Positions 19,502-30,585 are shown, counted from the stretch's first letter. The stretch is DNA of 47,500 bases from Symbiodinium natans (GCA_905221605.1 CAJNDS010002437.1:35001-82500); one strand, 5' to 3'. Program-made: numbers and translations. The notes: generated by a model from the letters alone, not told the origin.

Positions 19502-20488
19502 GCGTTCACCTTGACCAGTCCCTTGTTCAGCACGCGCGCGTCCAGAATTCTCATGAGCTTTGCCTACCACCTTTACGAAAACAACGATTATGGCTATGGT
19601 CTTTGGGATGACATGGGTGACCTGGAGCTTCAATATTTTGATGGGGCCGGCTGGATGGGATACTGGAGCGTGTCCGGAAGTCAAGGCGATGCGTGGTATC
19701 TCGCACAGGTCCTCCTGCCTCCCGAAGTGGTAGCCGTGCGCTTCCTTGGCACGACACGGGGCGGCCGGAGCGACATGGCTATCGACGACATCAACTTGGT
19801 TTCGTTCAGCGTCTCAGTCTCAATTGTCGACCTGTCATGCAACTTTGAAACTGACTCTTGCTGGTGGCCCTTAGCGAGCTCTTCCATAGGGTCGGCTTGG
19901 GAACGCGTCGCAGGCTCAAGTACCTCTGCCCTGCCTGTAGCCCATGCTGGAGACTGGTACTTGCGAGCCGCAAGCAACAGCTCGCAGGACGTGGTCCTGG
20001 AGAGCGTCCCTGACATGGTCATCACTGACAAGCTCGTGGCCTTCTCCTTCGGCTTCCAGATCAGTGGGTCGGAGGCGACGACGCTGCAGCTGGATTGCCA
20101 AGCCTCAGAGAACAGTAGCTGGCTGAGTCTGTGGACCCAGTATGGCAGCCAGAGCTCCTCCTCGTGGCAGGAGGCGATCGTCGTGGTTCCTATCGGGACT
20201 GCTCGTCTGCGGCTGTTGGCGCGACTGGCTGCGCCCAGAGATTTTGCGTGTGTGGACTCTCTGCAGTTGCTGAACGTCTCCACAACGGTGATGAATGCCA
20301 GTTGCGACTTTGTGGTGGATGCATGTGGCTGGAAGTCTGAGTCTGAGGCAGGGTTCAAAGTTTTGGAGACCACGGTCTTTGCCTCGTATCAAGAAAAGTT
20401 GGTCCCTGGCCAGGACTGGGCGGTGGTAAATGCGTTCAGCGGCTACATCCAGTCGAGCATTTCTACTGATTCTACTGCTACTTTTGAG
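19502..20488 (+). CDS. MAM b5 end + a6 + first half of b6 (last tandem unit)
   Basis: The first part repeats the unit pattern. From about 20221 the sequence diverges abruptly (R-L-A-A-P-R-D-F-A-C-V-D-S-L), and b6 begins N-A-S-C-D-F-V-V-D-A-C-G-W. In b6 the 83-base intron is absent and the domain reads through to T-A-T-F-E. A phase-0 GT donor follows at GAG|GTGCGG. The open frame continues to a stop at 20545, but those 19 codons do not fit a MAM domain. The exon boundary is at the position homologous to the CAG|GCC donors of units 1-5. The next matching exon is at 41636. Confidence 0.72.
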
Positions 20489-20639
20489 GTGCGGCTCTGG
20501 CAACACGTGCTAACACAGCTTTCCAGGGGGCACGCGAAGAAATAATGGATTGTTTCCAGCCCCAAACAATTATCACCATGTTTTTGGTCCCCAAATAAAA
20601 ATAATGGAACGGGAAACCATTGAATTAAATTAGTATTTC

Positions 20640-20680
20640 TCCCCCCCCCCCCCTCCCCCCCCTCCCTCGCCCCCGCCCCT
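20640..20680. repeat. C-rich tract
   Basis: Runs of C interrupted by single T or G, at the start of the repeat-rich interval. Confidence 0.8.
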
Positions 20681-20734
20681 CCGCCTTGGCTTACAGAAGC
20701 TGGCACTCGGGCTTTGTCACTGCCAAACGCGATT

Positions 20735-20845
20735 TGGCCCTTTGGAAGAAAACTTGAACCCAAAATCTTAGGGACCAGAGCTTGCGATTTGGCTCTTTGG
20801 AGGAAAACTTGACCCAAAATCTTAGGGACCAGGGCTTGCGAGTCA
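20735..20845. repeat. Two isolated copies of the 56-bp satellite
   Basis: Two tandem units in the same orientation as the right arm of the large array at 23245-24006 (AAACTTGA-CCCAAAATCTTAGGGACC). Confidence 0.85.
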
Positions 20846-20889
20846 GCTTCCACCCCTTCCAGTTCTACGAAACATACCACTCAGAAAAG

Positions 20890-21700
20890 AACGAAAAAAC
20901 AGAGCGAGAGAGAGAGAGAGAGAGTGCAGCGTGGGGGTGGGCGTGGGGAAAAAACCCTTGCCCTCAAGCCCGCTGAAAAAGGAAAAAAAGAGCGCGAGAG
21001 GGTGGTGGAGAAGCGAGACGAGTGAGGAGCGAGAAGAAGGTGTAAACTCCCCTTCTTTCTTATGTTCTTGTCTAAACAGAGAACGAGATAAGGGGAAAGC
21101 CAAGAGGCCCTCTCTCTCCCACGGTCTACGCTTCTCTCCATGCCCTGCGTTGTCTCATTCCCTCTCTCCTTCTGCAAATCTCTTGGAAGCTGATGCTCGT
21201 TTTTTTCGTGCAGGCAGGTGCCTCCAGGGGAGGACGCTGCCTTCATCTCATTCCGCCTTCCCGTACCACTTTAAAAGGAAAATGATAAGATAGAGAGAAA
21301 AAGAGACAGGGTCAGGGGGGGAGAAGAGGGAGGGGCAAGAACAAGGTAGGAAGAACATGTAAATTCCTCTTCTCTCTTCTCTTTTCCTCTTTCTGGTCCA
21401 CAAGAGAGAAAGCTGATATGGATTTGAGAAAGGGGAAGCTAAGAGTCAAGAGACCCTTTCTCTCCCTTGGTCTATGCTTCTCTCTCCATGCCTCGCCTTG
21501 TCTCGCTCCCTCTCTGCTTCAGCAAATCTCTTTCTTTGTAGCTCACCCTCCTCCTCGTCTTCCAATTTTACAAGACATGCCGCTCAAAAACAAGATAGAG
21601 AGAGAGATAGAGAGAGAACGAGCGAGCGAACCGGAAGAAGAAAGGAACAAGGTAGGAAGACGTGTACACTCCTCTTCAACAAAAAACTGATTGGGAGCAT
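20890..21700. repeat. GA-rich region with duplicated segments
   Basis: (GA)n runs at about 20902-20924 and 21595-21620, with purine-rich sequence between. A segment near 21105-21185 (TCTCTCC...CTACGCTTCTCTCC) recurs near 21455-21540. AA-C-GA-AC-A-ACCACTCAG-like and A-GCCGCTCAA-like starts at 20870 and 21575 also match. This is a degenerate duplication of a few hundred bases. Confidence 0.7.
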
Positions 21701-21709
21701 ATGCTTGTC

Positions 21710-22440
21710 CAAACTTTTTGGAGGGCAGTGCCTGCGATTTGTCTTTGGGGAGCGCATTTTGCCAAAATCTTAGGGGGACGGTGCTTGCGATGTGTGTTTT
21801 GGGAGCATCCCCTTCTCCAAAATCTAAGGGGGACGGTGCTTGCGATTTGTCTTTTGGGAGCACAGAAAATCTTGGGTCTTCGGCCTGCTTTCTTTCAAGG
21901 TTCAGGTCTCCGGTCCTTTCAAGGTAGGTCTTGTTAGAAAAAGAAAACAGGACACCCTAATTTTGGGTACATGTAACATCTCTTTCTTGTATTGCCTCTT
22001 GCGCAAAGAACGACAGGAAGGCATCGGTGGAAAAAGGGGAGCACCTTTCCTTCAAGTTTCCAAAATCGGAGTCTCTGGTGTGGGTGTCCTGTTAGGGTGG
22101 GTGGCTACAGAAGAAGGAAGAAAAGGACACCCGAAACACTCTAAAAACTTGGACAACCCTTTTGTACATGTTAAATGTTATTTTTTTACTTAATGAAACG
22201 AACGAAAGGTGAGAGTGGACAAAGAAGCATTTTTCTTTCAAGGTTTCCAAAAAATAGAGGTCTCCGGTGTGGGTGTATATTTGATATTTAATGTTTCGCT
22301 GCAAAACAAAGAAAAGGACATTCGAAGCACTCTAAAAATCTTGGACACCCCATTTACATATTAAATCAGATATTTATACTTAAAGGGGACAGAAAATGAA
22401 ACGAACGAAAGGTGAGAGTGAACAAGGAAGCACCTTTTTT
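21710..22440. repeat. Degenerate tandem duplications
   Basis: Three diverged 60-base units at 21712-21860 share GGGGGACGGTGCTTGCGAT and resemble the 56-bp satellite. Two units of about 200 bases at 22100-22440 share GAAACGAACGAAAGGTGAGA and CACTCTAAAAA. No gene is recognised. Confidence 0.65.
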
Positions 22441-22445
22441 TTTGA

Positions 22446-24006
22446 AGGTTTCGTGGGGTCATTTCTTTGCTCCAAACAGTCAAATCGCAAGCCCTGCTCC
22501 CTAAGATGTTGAGTTCAATTTTGCTCCAAAGAGCCAAATCGTAAGACCTGCTCCCTAACACTTTGGGTTCAAGTTTTCCTCCAAAAAGCCAAATCGTAAG
22601 CCCTGCTCCCTAAAACATTGGCTTCAAGTTTTCTTCCAAAGAGCCAAATCGCAAGCCCTGGTGCCTAAGATTTTGGGTTCAAGTTTTCCTCCAAAGAGTC
22701 AAATCGCAAGCCCTGGTCCCTAAAATGTTGGAAGTTTTCCTCCAAAGAGGCCCTGGTACCTAAGATTTTGGGTTCAAGCTGTCGTCCAAACAGCCAAATC
22801 GCAAGCCCTGGTCCCTAAGATTTTGGGTTCACGTTTTCCTCCAAAGAGTCAAATCGCAAGCCCTGGTCGCTAAGATTTGGGGCTCAATGTCAAGTTGTCC
22901 TCCAACGACACAAATCGCAAGCCCTTGTCCCGTCCCCAAGACTGGGGGGTCATTGTTTGCTCCAAAGAGTCAAATCGCAAGCCCTGGTTCCCGAAAAATT
23001 TAGCTTCAAATTTTCCTCCAAAGAGCCAAATCGCAAGCCCTCGTCCCTAAGATTTTGGGTTCAAGTTTTCTTCCAAGCAGCCAGCTCGCAAGCCCTGTTC
23101 CCTAAGATTTTGGGTTCAAGTTTTCCTCCAAAGAGCCAAATCGCAAGCCCTGGTCCTTAAGTCTTTGGGTTCAAGTTTTCCTCCAAGGCTCCAAATCGCA
23201 AGCCCTGGTCCCTAAGATTGTGGGTTCAAGTTTTCCTGCTCGTTGGAGGAAAACTTGAACCCAAAATCTTAGGGACCAGGGCTTGCGATTTGGCGCTTTG
23301 GAGGAAAACTTGAGCCCCAAATCTTAGGGACCAGGGCTTGCGATTTGGCTCTTTGGAGGAAAGCTTGAACCCAAAATCTTAGGGACCAGGGCTTGCGAGT
23401 TGGCTGCTTGGAGGAAAGCTTGAGCCCGGAATCTTAAGGACCTGTGTCGTTGGAGGAAAACTTGAACCCCAAATCTTAGGGACCAGGGCTTGCGATTTGA
23501 CTCATTGGAGGAAAACTGGAACCCAAAATCTTAGGGATTGGAGGAAACTTGAACCCAAAATCTGCGGGACCAGGGCTTGCGATTTGGCTCTTTGGAGGAA
23601 AACTTGAACCCAAAATCTTAGGGACAAGGGCTTACGATTTGGCGCTTTGGAGGAAAACTTGAGCCCAAAATCTTAGGGACCAGGGCTTGCGATTTGGCTC
23701 TTTGGAGGAAACTTTGAAGCCAAAATCTTAGGGACCAGGGCTTGCGATTTGGCCCTTTGGAGGAAAACTTGAACCCCAATTCTTAGGGACCAGGGCTTGC
23801 GATTTGGCGCTTTGGAGGGACCAGGGCTTGCGATTTGGCTCTCTGGAGCAAAAAATGACCCCACAATCTTAGGGACCAGAGTTTGCGATTTGGCTCTTTG
23901 GAGGAAAACTCGAACCCAAAATCTTAGGGACCAGCTCTTGCGATTTGGCTTTTGGAGGAAAACTTGAGCCCAAAATCTTAGGGACCAGGGCTTGCGATCT
24001 GGCTCT
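22446..24006. repeat. Head-to-head inverted array of a 56-bp satellite
   Basis: From 22446 to about 23237, roughly 14 units read CCAAATCGCAAGCCCTGGTC...AAGATTTTGGG. From about 23245 to 24006, roughly 14 units are in the reverse orientation. At the centre, GGGTTCAAGTTTTCCT (23222-23237) faces its exact complement (23247-23262) across nine bases. The two arms could form a hairpin of about 780 bp. Each unit contains TTAGGG. Frames through it are trivial repeats. Confidence 0.88.
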
Positions 24007-24046
24007 ATCCCGCAACATGAGCATCGATGACGATAGTCTTTATTTT

Positions 24047-24225
24047 AGGCCTAGCGGCACGGGCCGGCCCCCGCCCCGCAAACAGGAAACCTCGAAGTGG
24101 GCATCGTTTTGTTTTTGTTTTTCTGCTCCGTCTTTATTCCGCTGCCCTGTCTGTCACCCCCCCCCTCTCCCCCCAACTCTTTCTCCGTCCTCTCCTCCGT
24201 CCTTTCTCCACATCGGCGGCGCCTG

Positions 24226-24256
<31 letters not shown>

Positions 24257-25384
24257 CCCCTCTCGCTCTTCCCCTTCCCCCCACCCGCCCGCGCGCGCGC
24301 GCGCACGCGCATCAGGAGCATCATTGGGGTTGGTTTGGGAGCCCAAAAGACATTCTAAGCATGCGTTTTGCCTTCGAAAAACCTTCAGAAAACTCTGTAA
24401 ACACGTGTTTTTGAGCTTGGGAAGCCTTTTGGAACCGAGGAAGAGAGAGCATCATGAGCATCAGCGGCCTCCCCCAGGCCATCCGAAACCTCCTGAAACA
24501 CGCCGATTATATGTGCTTGAACGCTTGCGTGCCCACCAAACCCCCAAAAGCAAGACCCCGAATGCCCTTAAGCGCATTCGGGGTCCTGCTGTTCGGGTGT
24601 TTTGTAGGCACGAAGCCGTTCGAGCGTAAAATGAGCGATTTTAGGGGCGTTTTTACGTGGACCCACAAAACACTCGGTATTTACGAGGTTTTCTGCTGTT
24701 GGAACACCCCCCCAAACCGAGCATCATGAGCATCAGCTGGGTCTTTGGGCCGTCGGCCCGGAGGCCCACGACGCCCGTGAGAAGCGATGGCTCGATGATG
24801 CGCCCGGACCCCCGCGCATCAGCAGCATCAGCAGACCCCGCCCCCGAACGTGGGTTTCGATGATGCGCACTTTTGGGGGTGGGTCAAGGGCAACAGGGGT
24901 GGGGGTCGGAGGCACGCGTGAAAAACCTCATAAAAACACGGTATTTACGGTGATTTCAGCGTTTTTCAGCGTTTTTTATTGCCTTGGGGCCGCGGGCCAG
25001 GGCTGCTGATGCTCATGATGCTCGCCTGGTTTTGGGCTTCCGGTACCCCCCCCAAACCTTGAAAAACGTGGTTTCGGCCTGGCGCGCGCCCCATGTGAAA
25101 AGCTAGGGCCCATGATGCGCGCCCGTGAGGGTTTAATGGGGTGCTGCGGGTGTTTTGTGGCCTCGGTTTTTCGTAAAAACCCATGGTTTTTACGAAGTTT
25201 TCGTGCTTTTCGCACCACCGCGTGTTGCGTCCCCTTGGATGCCGTTTTGGAGGCCTCCCGAAGGGCCCCGTGCGAATCTGAAGCAATTTTGGGCGGGGTC
25301 GGCGGCTCGGGCGCTCGCCCCTTTTGGTGCTTTAGTGCGATGCGGGCTCCGCCCTGGACCGCGGGCGGCGCGGGGGCCGGATTT
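24047..25384. mobile_element. 1.25 kb dispersed repeat, copy B
   Basis: Same order of landmarks as copy A. It differs mainly in the left 250 bases (longer TC- and GC-rich part, including a (CT)n run near 24228) and by small indels. Its right end runs directly into copy C, so B and C are a head-to-tail tandem pair with only one base between the GGATTT end and the AGGCC start. Confidence 0.78.
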
Positions 25385-25385
25385 C

Positions 25386-26628
25386 AGGCCTAGCGGCACG
25401 GGCCGGCCCCCGCCCCCCAAAGCACGAAACCTTGAACCTTGGCACTGTCTTCTCTTTCCCGTGTCTTTGTCCTCTCCTTCTCTCTGTCTCTCTTTCTCCT
25501 GCCTTCGCCCCCCCTCCCTCCCCCCCCGCGCGCGCGCGCGCGCGCGCGCGCACCCGCATCAGGAGCATCAGTGGGGTTGGTTTGGGGGCCTTAAAAGCAT
25601 TCTACGCATGCGTTTTGCCTTCGAAAAACCTTCAGAAAACGCTGTAAACACGTGTTTTAGGGCTTGGGAAGCCTTTTGGGACCCAGGAAAGGGAGCATCA
25701 TGAGCATCAGCGGCCTCCCCCAGGCCATCCAAAACCCCCTTAAACACGCCGATTGTATGTGCTTGAACGCTTGCGTGCCCACGACACGAAACCCCCAAAA
25801 GCAAGACCCCGAATGCCCTTAAGGGCATTCGCGGTCCTGCTGTTCGGGTGTTTTGTAGGCACGAAGCCGTTCGAGCGCGTAAAATGAGCGATTTTAGGGG
25901 CGTTTTTACGTGGACCCACAAAACACTCGGTATTTACGAGGTTTTCTGCTGTTGGAACACCCCCCCAAACCGAGCATCATGAGCATCAGCTGGGTCTCTG
26001 GGCCGTGGGCCCGGACCCCCCCCACGAAGATGGCTCGATGATGCGCCCGGGCCCCGCGCATCAGCAGCATCAGCAGACCCCCCCCCGGACGTGGGTTTCG
26101 ATGATGCGCACTTTGGGGGCGGGTCAAGGGCAACAGGGGTGGGGGTCGGAGGCACGCGTGAAAAACTCATAAAAACACGGTATTTACGGTGATTTCAGCG
26201 TTTTTCAGCGTTTTTTATTGCCTTGGGCCCGCGGGCCAGGGCTGCTGATGCTCATGATGCTCGCCTGGTTTTGGGCTTCCGGTACCCCCCCCAAACCTTG
26301 AAAAACGTGGTTTCGGCCTGGCGCGCGCCCCATGTGAAAAGCTAGGGCCGATGATGCGCGCCCGTGAGGGTTTAATGGGGTGCTGCGGGTGTTTTGTGGC
26401 CTCGGTTTTTCGTAAAAACCCATGGTTTTTACGAGGTTTTCGTGCTTTTCGCACCACCGCGTGTTGCGTCCCCTTGGATGCCGTTTTGGAGGCCTCCCGA
26501 AGGGCCCCGCGCGAATTTGAAGCAATTTTGGGCGGGGTCGGCGGCTCGGGCGCTCGCCCCTTAAAGCTAGCGCTTTAGTGCGACGCGGGCTCCGCCCTGG
26601 ACCACGGGCGGCGCGGGGGCCGGATTTA
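25386..26628. mobile_element. 1.25 kb dispersed repeat, copy C
   Basis: Closer to copy A than to copy B over most of its length, including the left part, although it sits next to B. A longer (CG)n run lies at about 25528-25552. The palindrome at 25805-25836 has one mismatch. Confidence 0.78.
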
Positions 26629-27356
26629 ATGGCTACCGCCAATGCCGCCGACCCCATCCTAAGAATTGAAGCACGCTCTGTCCGGCTCAACCCCGACAGG
26701 AGGCCGCAGGGTTTAGGGCGTAGGGCTTGGATTAGGCCTGCAACTCCCGAAGCCCTAAACCCTAAACCCGCAACCCTACGCCGCCGTGGCGGCGGAGATG
26801 ACGGCGCAAGCACAGGGCCGCCCAGAGGCGTTCATGAGAGTGCCTACATTTGGCCAAGATCGCCTCGACTGGAGCCCTTCGAATAACACTCCATTATTAG
26901 GGGGCAGCGGGCAGAGCGGAGGGGCGGGGGGCAGCAAGAAAGCGACCGTCAAACATACACTGGAACCCCTTAAAGCGCTCCCTTACTAACAGCAAGGCAG
27001 GGCAGGAAGGGGGGGGGTTGGGCAGGCACCGAGAGGTGAAGGCAAGGGCGCGTGGGGGGGCAGAAAGGTGGGGGGGGGGGGGGGGGACAGCAAGGCAGGA
27101 GGGGGGTTGGGCAGGCACCAAGACTAGGGCAGGGGCAGCAAGGGCAGCAAAGAAGAGGTGCACTGGAGCCCTTACAACACTCCATTACTTACAGCAAGGC
27201 AGAAAGGGGGTTGGGCAGGCACCAAGGCCAAGGAGTGCGGGGGCAGTCGGGAGGGCGGGAGGGCTCGGGCATGCACCCCTAAACCCTAAACCCTAAACCC
27301 TCTCTACCTATGTATATTTAAACCTTAATGGGGTCGTGTTCTGATTATGATTTTTT
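26629..27356. repeat. G-rich degenerate repeats and short telomere-type islands
   Basis: TTTAGGG and CCCTAAA fragments occur at about 26706-26778 in both orientations, and a perfect short CCCTAAA array at 27277-27300. Between them, a G-rich repeat containing ACAGCAAGGCAG occurs at least three times (about 26989, 27088, 27191). The segment at 27228-27276 recurs at about 30093-30137, next to another CCCTAAA array. Confidence 0.65.
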
Positions 27357-27360
27357 GAGG

Positions 27361-27529
27361 CTTTAGGATTTAGGATTTAGGATTTAGGATTTAGGATTAG
27401 GATTTAGGATTTAGGGTTTAGGGTTTAGGATTTAGGATTTAGGATTTAGGATTTAGGATTTAGGATTTAGGATTTAGGATTTAGGATTTAGGCTTTAGGA
27501 TTTAGGATTTAGGGTTTAGGATTTAGGCT
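27361..27529. repeat. Variant telomere-type array TTTAGGA
   Basis: About twenty-four tandem 7-mers, nearly all TTTAGGA instead of TTTAGGG, with occasional TTTAGGG units among them. The same G-to-A change is present in almost every unit, so the variant spread as an array rather than decaying unit by unit. Confidence 0.92.
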
Positions 27530-27639
27530 CTGGGGGCGGTGCCGACTGCGGCCTTCGTTGCTGGACCAGAGGCCCTTTTTCGGGCTCAGCCTGGGCCACT
27601 GCTCAGAAATCGCGTTTTTCGGCTAGAGCCCCTGTTTTT

Positions 27640-27930
27640 TCCATCTTCGAGCCTGGGAGGCCCCTGGGAGGCGGGAGGCCCCTGGGAGGCCCCTGGGAGG
27701 CCCTGGGAGGCTGTCCCGGTCACCCCGGGACAGGTTGTCCCGGGGCCCCCCTGCTGGGACAGGTTGTCCTGGGCGTCCCGGGGCGTCCCGGGGCGTCCCG
27801 GGGCCCTCCTGGGACAAATGTCCCGGGGCCCCCCCGGGACACCCCCAGGACAGCTGTCCCGGGGGCCCCCCGGGACGCCCCGGGACGCCCCCAGGACATT
27901 GTCCCGGGGTTTTTCGGGACGCCGAAATTC
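27640..27930. repeat. GC-rich block of GGGAC/GTCCC palindromes
   Basis: CCCCTGGGAGG repeats are followed by many GTCCCGGGG and CCCCGGGAC elements, which together form overlapping small palindromes. A 174-codon frame spans the block but is only compositional (P/G/R-rich). Confidence 0.75.
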
Positions 27931-28057
27931 GAAATTTTGGGTGCGTGGTCCGTTTTGTTTTTCTGCGTTTTCGCAGGTGTTTTGTACGGTTTTCCTAAAC
28001 CGACGCAGCAGCCAAAAACCGCTTGCTGGCCCAGAACCCGCGTGGGGAAGCCCGGCT

Positions 28058-28456
28058 TCGTAATTTAGTATTCCGGGGAGGCCCTGCGCCGTAATTTAGT
28101 ATTCCGGGGAGGCCCGGCTTCGTAATTTAGTATTCCGGGGAGGCCCGGCTTCGTAATTTAGTATTCCGGGGAGGCCCGGCTTCGTAATTTAGTATTCCGG
28201 GAGGCCCGGCTTCGTAATTTAGTATTGCGGGGAGGCCCGGCTTCGTAATTTAGTATTCCGGGGAAGCCCGGCTTTGTAATTTAGTATTCCGGGCAGGCCC
28301 TGCTTCGTAATTTACTATTCCGGGGAGGCCCGGCTTCGTAATTTAGTATTCCGGGGAGGTCCGGCTTCGTAATTTAGTATTCCGGTGAAGCCCGGCTTCG
28401 GAATTTAATATTCTGGAGAGGTCCGGCTTCGTAATTTAGTATTCCGGGGAAGCCCG
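28058..28456. repeat. Thirteen copies of a 31-bp tandem repeat
   Basis: Consensus core TAATTTAGTATTCCGGGG, then AGGCCCGGCTTCG. Thirteen head-to-tail units with one or two substitutions each. There are no spacers between units, so it is not a CRISPR array. Confidence 0.92.
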
Positions 28457-28466
28457 GGGGACTTCC

Positions 28467-29760
28467 TGGGAGGGGCCGTTTTGGTTAAAAATCCAGAAAA
28501 CGAGAGCCCACCCGGGACCGTCGATTTCAGTACTAAAAAATCACATTTTAAATAGGGACCCGGGCCGATCCTGGGGTCCCCCTCATTTGGGGTGTTTTTG
28601 GAGGCAAACTTTCCCTCTCAAGGGGGGGTCGGAGTTTGAGGCAAGGGGGGGTCTCCGAAGACTATTTTGCCTTTAAAATTGAAAAATACAACCCCCCCTT
28701 GACCAAAACTAGGCTGTGAAAAGGTCGCGGGGGCGGCCCTTCGTCAGCATTGAAGCTTAAAACACTGAAAAACATTGAAAAACCTTAAAAAACATTGAAA
28801 AACTCTGAAAAATTTTGAAAAACCTTGAAAAACTTGCAATCCTGAGCTGAAAGCTCCGTTTTGGTCAAAAAACCAGAAAACGAGAGCCCACCCAGAACCG
28901 TCGGTTTCAGTATTAAAAAATCGCATTTTTAATAGGCACCCGGCCCAATCCTGGGGTCCTCCTTCATTTGGGGTGTTTTTAGAAGCAAACTTTCCCTCTC
29001 AAGGGCGGTCGGAGTTTGAGGCAAGGGGGGGTCTCCGAAGACTATTTTGCCTTTAAAATTGAAAAATGCCACCCCCGATCCTGGGGTCCCCCTCATTTGG
29101 GGTGCAAACTTTCCCTCTCAAGGGGGGGTCGGAGTTTGAGGCAAGGGGGGGTCTCCAAAGACTATTTTGCCTTTAAAATTGAAAAATACCACCCCCCCCC
29201 TTGACCAAAATTAGGCTGTGAAAAGGTCGCGGGGGCGGCCCTTCATCAGAACTGAGGCTTAAAAACCCTGAAAAACATTGAAAAACCTTAAAAAGCATTG
29301 AAAAACTTTGAAAAACCTTGAAAAACTTGCAATCCTGAGGTGAAGGCTCCGTTTTGGTGAAAAAATCCAGAAAACGAGAGCCCACCCGGGACCGTCGATT
29401 TCAGTACTAAAAAATCACATTTTAAATAGGGAGCCGGGCCGATCCTGGGGTCCCCCTCATTTGGGGTGTTTTTGGAGGCAAACTTTCCCTCTCAAGGGGG
29501 GTCGGGATTTGAGGCAAGGGGGGGTCTCCGAAGACTATTTTGCCTTTAAAATTGAAAAATACCACCCCCCCTTGACCAAAACTAGGCTGTGAAAAGGTCG
29601 CGGGGGCGGCCCTTCATCAGAACTGAGCTTAAAAACCCTGAAAAACATTGAAAAACCTTAAAAAACATTGAAAAACTCTGAAAAACCTTGAAAAACCTTG
29701 AAAAAGTGGAAATTTTTGAAACCGGTGAAGGCTCGGTTTTGGTCAAAAAACCCAGAAAAC
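28467..29760. repeat. Tandem repeat of about 387 bp, three and a half units
   Basis: Unit starts at about 28467, 28854, 29347 and 29733 share CCAGAAAACGAGAGCCCACC. The second unit is about 105 bases longer, because a piece around GGGTCCCCCTCATTTGGGG to GAAAAATACCACCCC is duplicated. Each unit ends with a sub-repeat of TGAAAAACATTGAAAAACC type. No coding signal. Confidence 0.88.
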
Positions 29761-29960
29761 CGACGCGGCTGTGTATTACCCGTGTGCCGAATTGACTAGA
29801 CGGTGCCGAGTCGAGAAAGAATGGTGCGAGCTAAATGATCAACTAAAGTAAAAAAGAAGATATGTAATTCAGATGAAGAGGGATCTGGGAGGGAGGGGTG
29901 ATGCCAAACACGTAGGGTGATGACAGAAACCCTTAGTGAATGCTTGGACCAGAGATGCTG

Positions 29961-30081
29961 AACCCTAAACCCTAAACCCTAAACCCTAAACCCTAAACCC
30001 TAAACCCTAAACCCTAAACCCTAAACCCTAAACCCTAAACCCTAAACCCTAAACCCTTTCCCTAAACCCTAAACCCTAAAC
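29961..30081. repeat. CCCTAAA array
   Basis: Seventeen or so nearly perfect units, with one CCCTTTCC interruption near 30056. Confidence 0.95.
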
Positions 30082-30246
30082 CGCGTGGAGGCAAGGGGCC
30101 AAGGAGCGCGGGGGCAGTCGGGAGGCTCGGGCATGCATTTGCCCTTAAGCGGGAGGGGGGGAGGGGGGTTGGGCACTAACAGCAAGGCAGCGAGGGGGGG
30201 ACAAAGAAGACCCCTACGGGGGCCCCACTCACAATCTCGGGCCGTG

Positions 30247-30248
<2 letters not shown>

Positions 30249-30345
<97 letters not shown>

Positions 30346-30354
30346 ATCATCATG

Positions 30355-30387
<33 letters not shown>

Positions 30388-30500
30388 TTCATCTTCATCT
30401 TCATCGTCTGCTTCATCTGCTTCATCTGCTTCGTCTCTTCATCTGCTTCATCTGCTTCATCTTTCTCATCTGCTTCATCTTCTTCATCTCCGTGGTCTGG
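30249..30500. repeat. (ATC)n trinucleotide array with CTTCATCTG extension
   Basis: Almost pure (CAT)n at 30249-30385, then CTTCATCTG-type units to about 30500. A poly-histidine frame crosses it but has no supporting sequence on either side. It lies just 5' of the LINE; a (GAT)n-rich array of complementary sequence lies just 3' of it. Confidence 0.9.
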
Positions 30501-30585
30501 GGTTAATAGCCTGAGGGTAGTTTGAAATAGCGAAAAAGCAAACACGTCGGGACAAGCAGTGGCACTGACATAAGCAGCGTTTTGT

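Noticed and set aside
14428-20373. Repeated 206-230 codon minus-strand frames across the MAM units
   Set aside because: They are antisense shadows of the MAM exons; the plus strand has clear MAM signatures and the antisense frames cross inferred introns.
22957-23864. Short open frames with repeated A-K-S-Q-A-L-V-P-K-I-L-type residues
   Set aside because: Direct translation of the 56-bp satellite; frames shift with each indel.
27539-28063. 174-codon plus-strand open frame
   Set aside because: It spans GGGAC/GTCCC palindromic repeats and ends in the 31-bp tandem repeat; residues reflect composition only.
28058-28456. Regular 31-bp repeats that could suggest a CRISPR array
   Set aside because: No unique spacers between units, and the context is eukaryotic; this is a simple tandem repeat.
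30085-30525. Open frame with a long poly-histidine run
   Set aside because: It is the translation of an (ATC)n microsatellite with unrelated sequence on both sides; no domain, no splice support.
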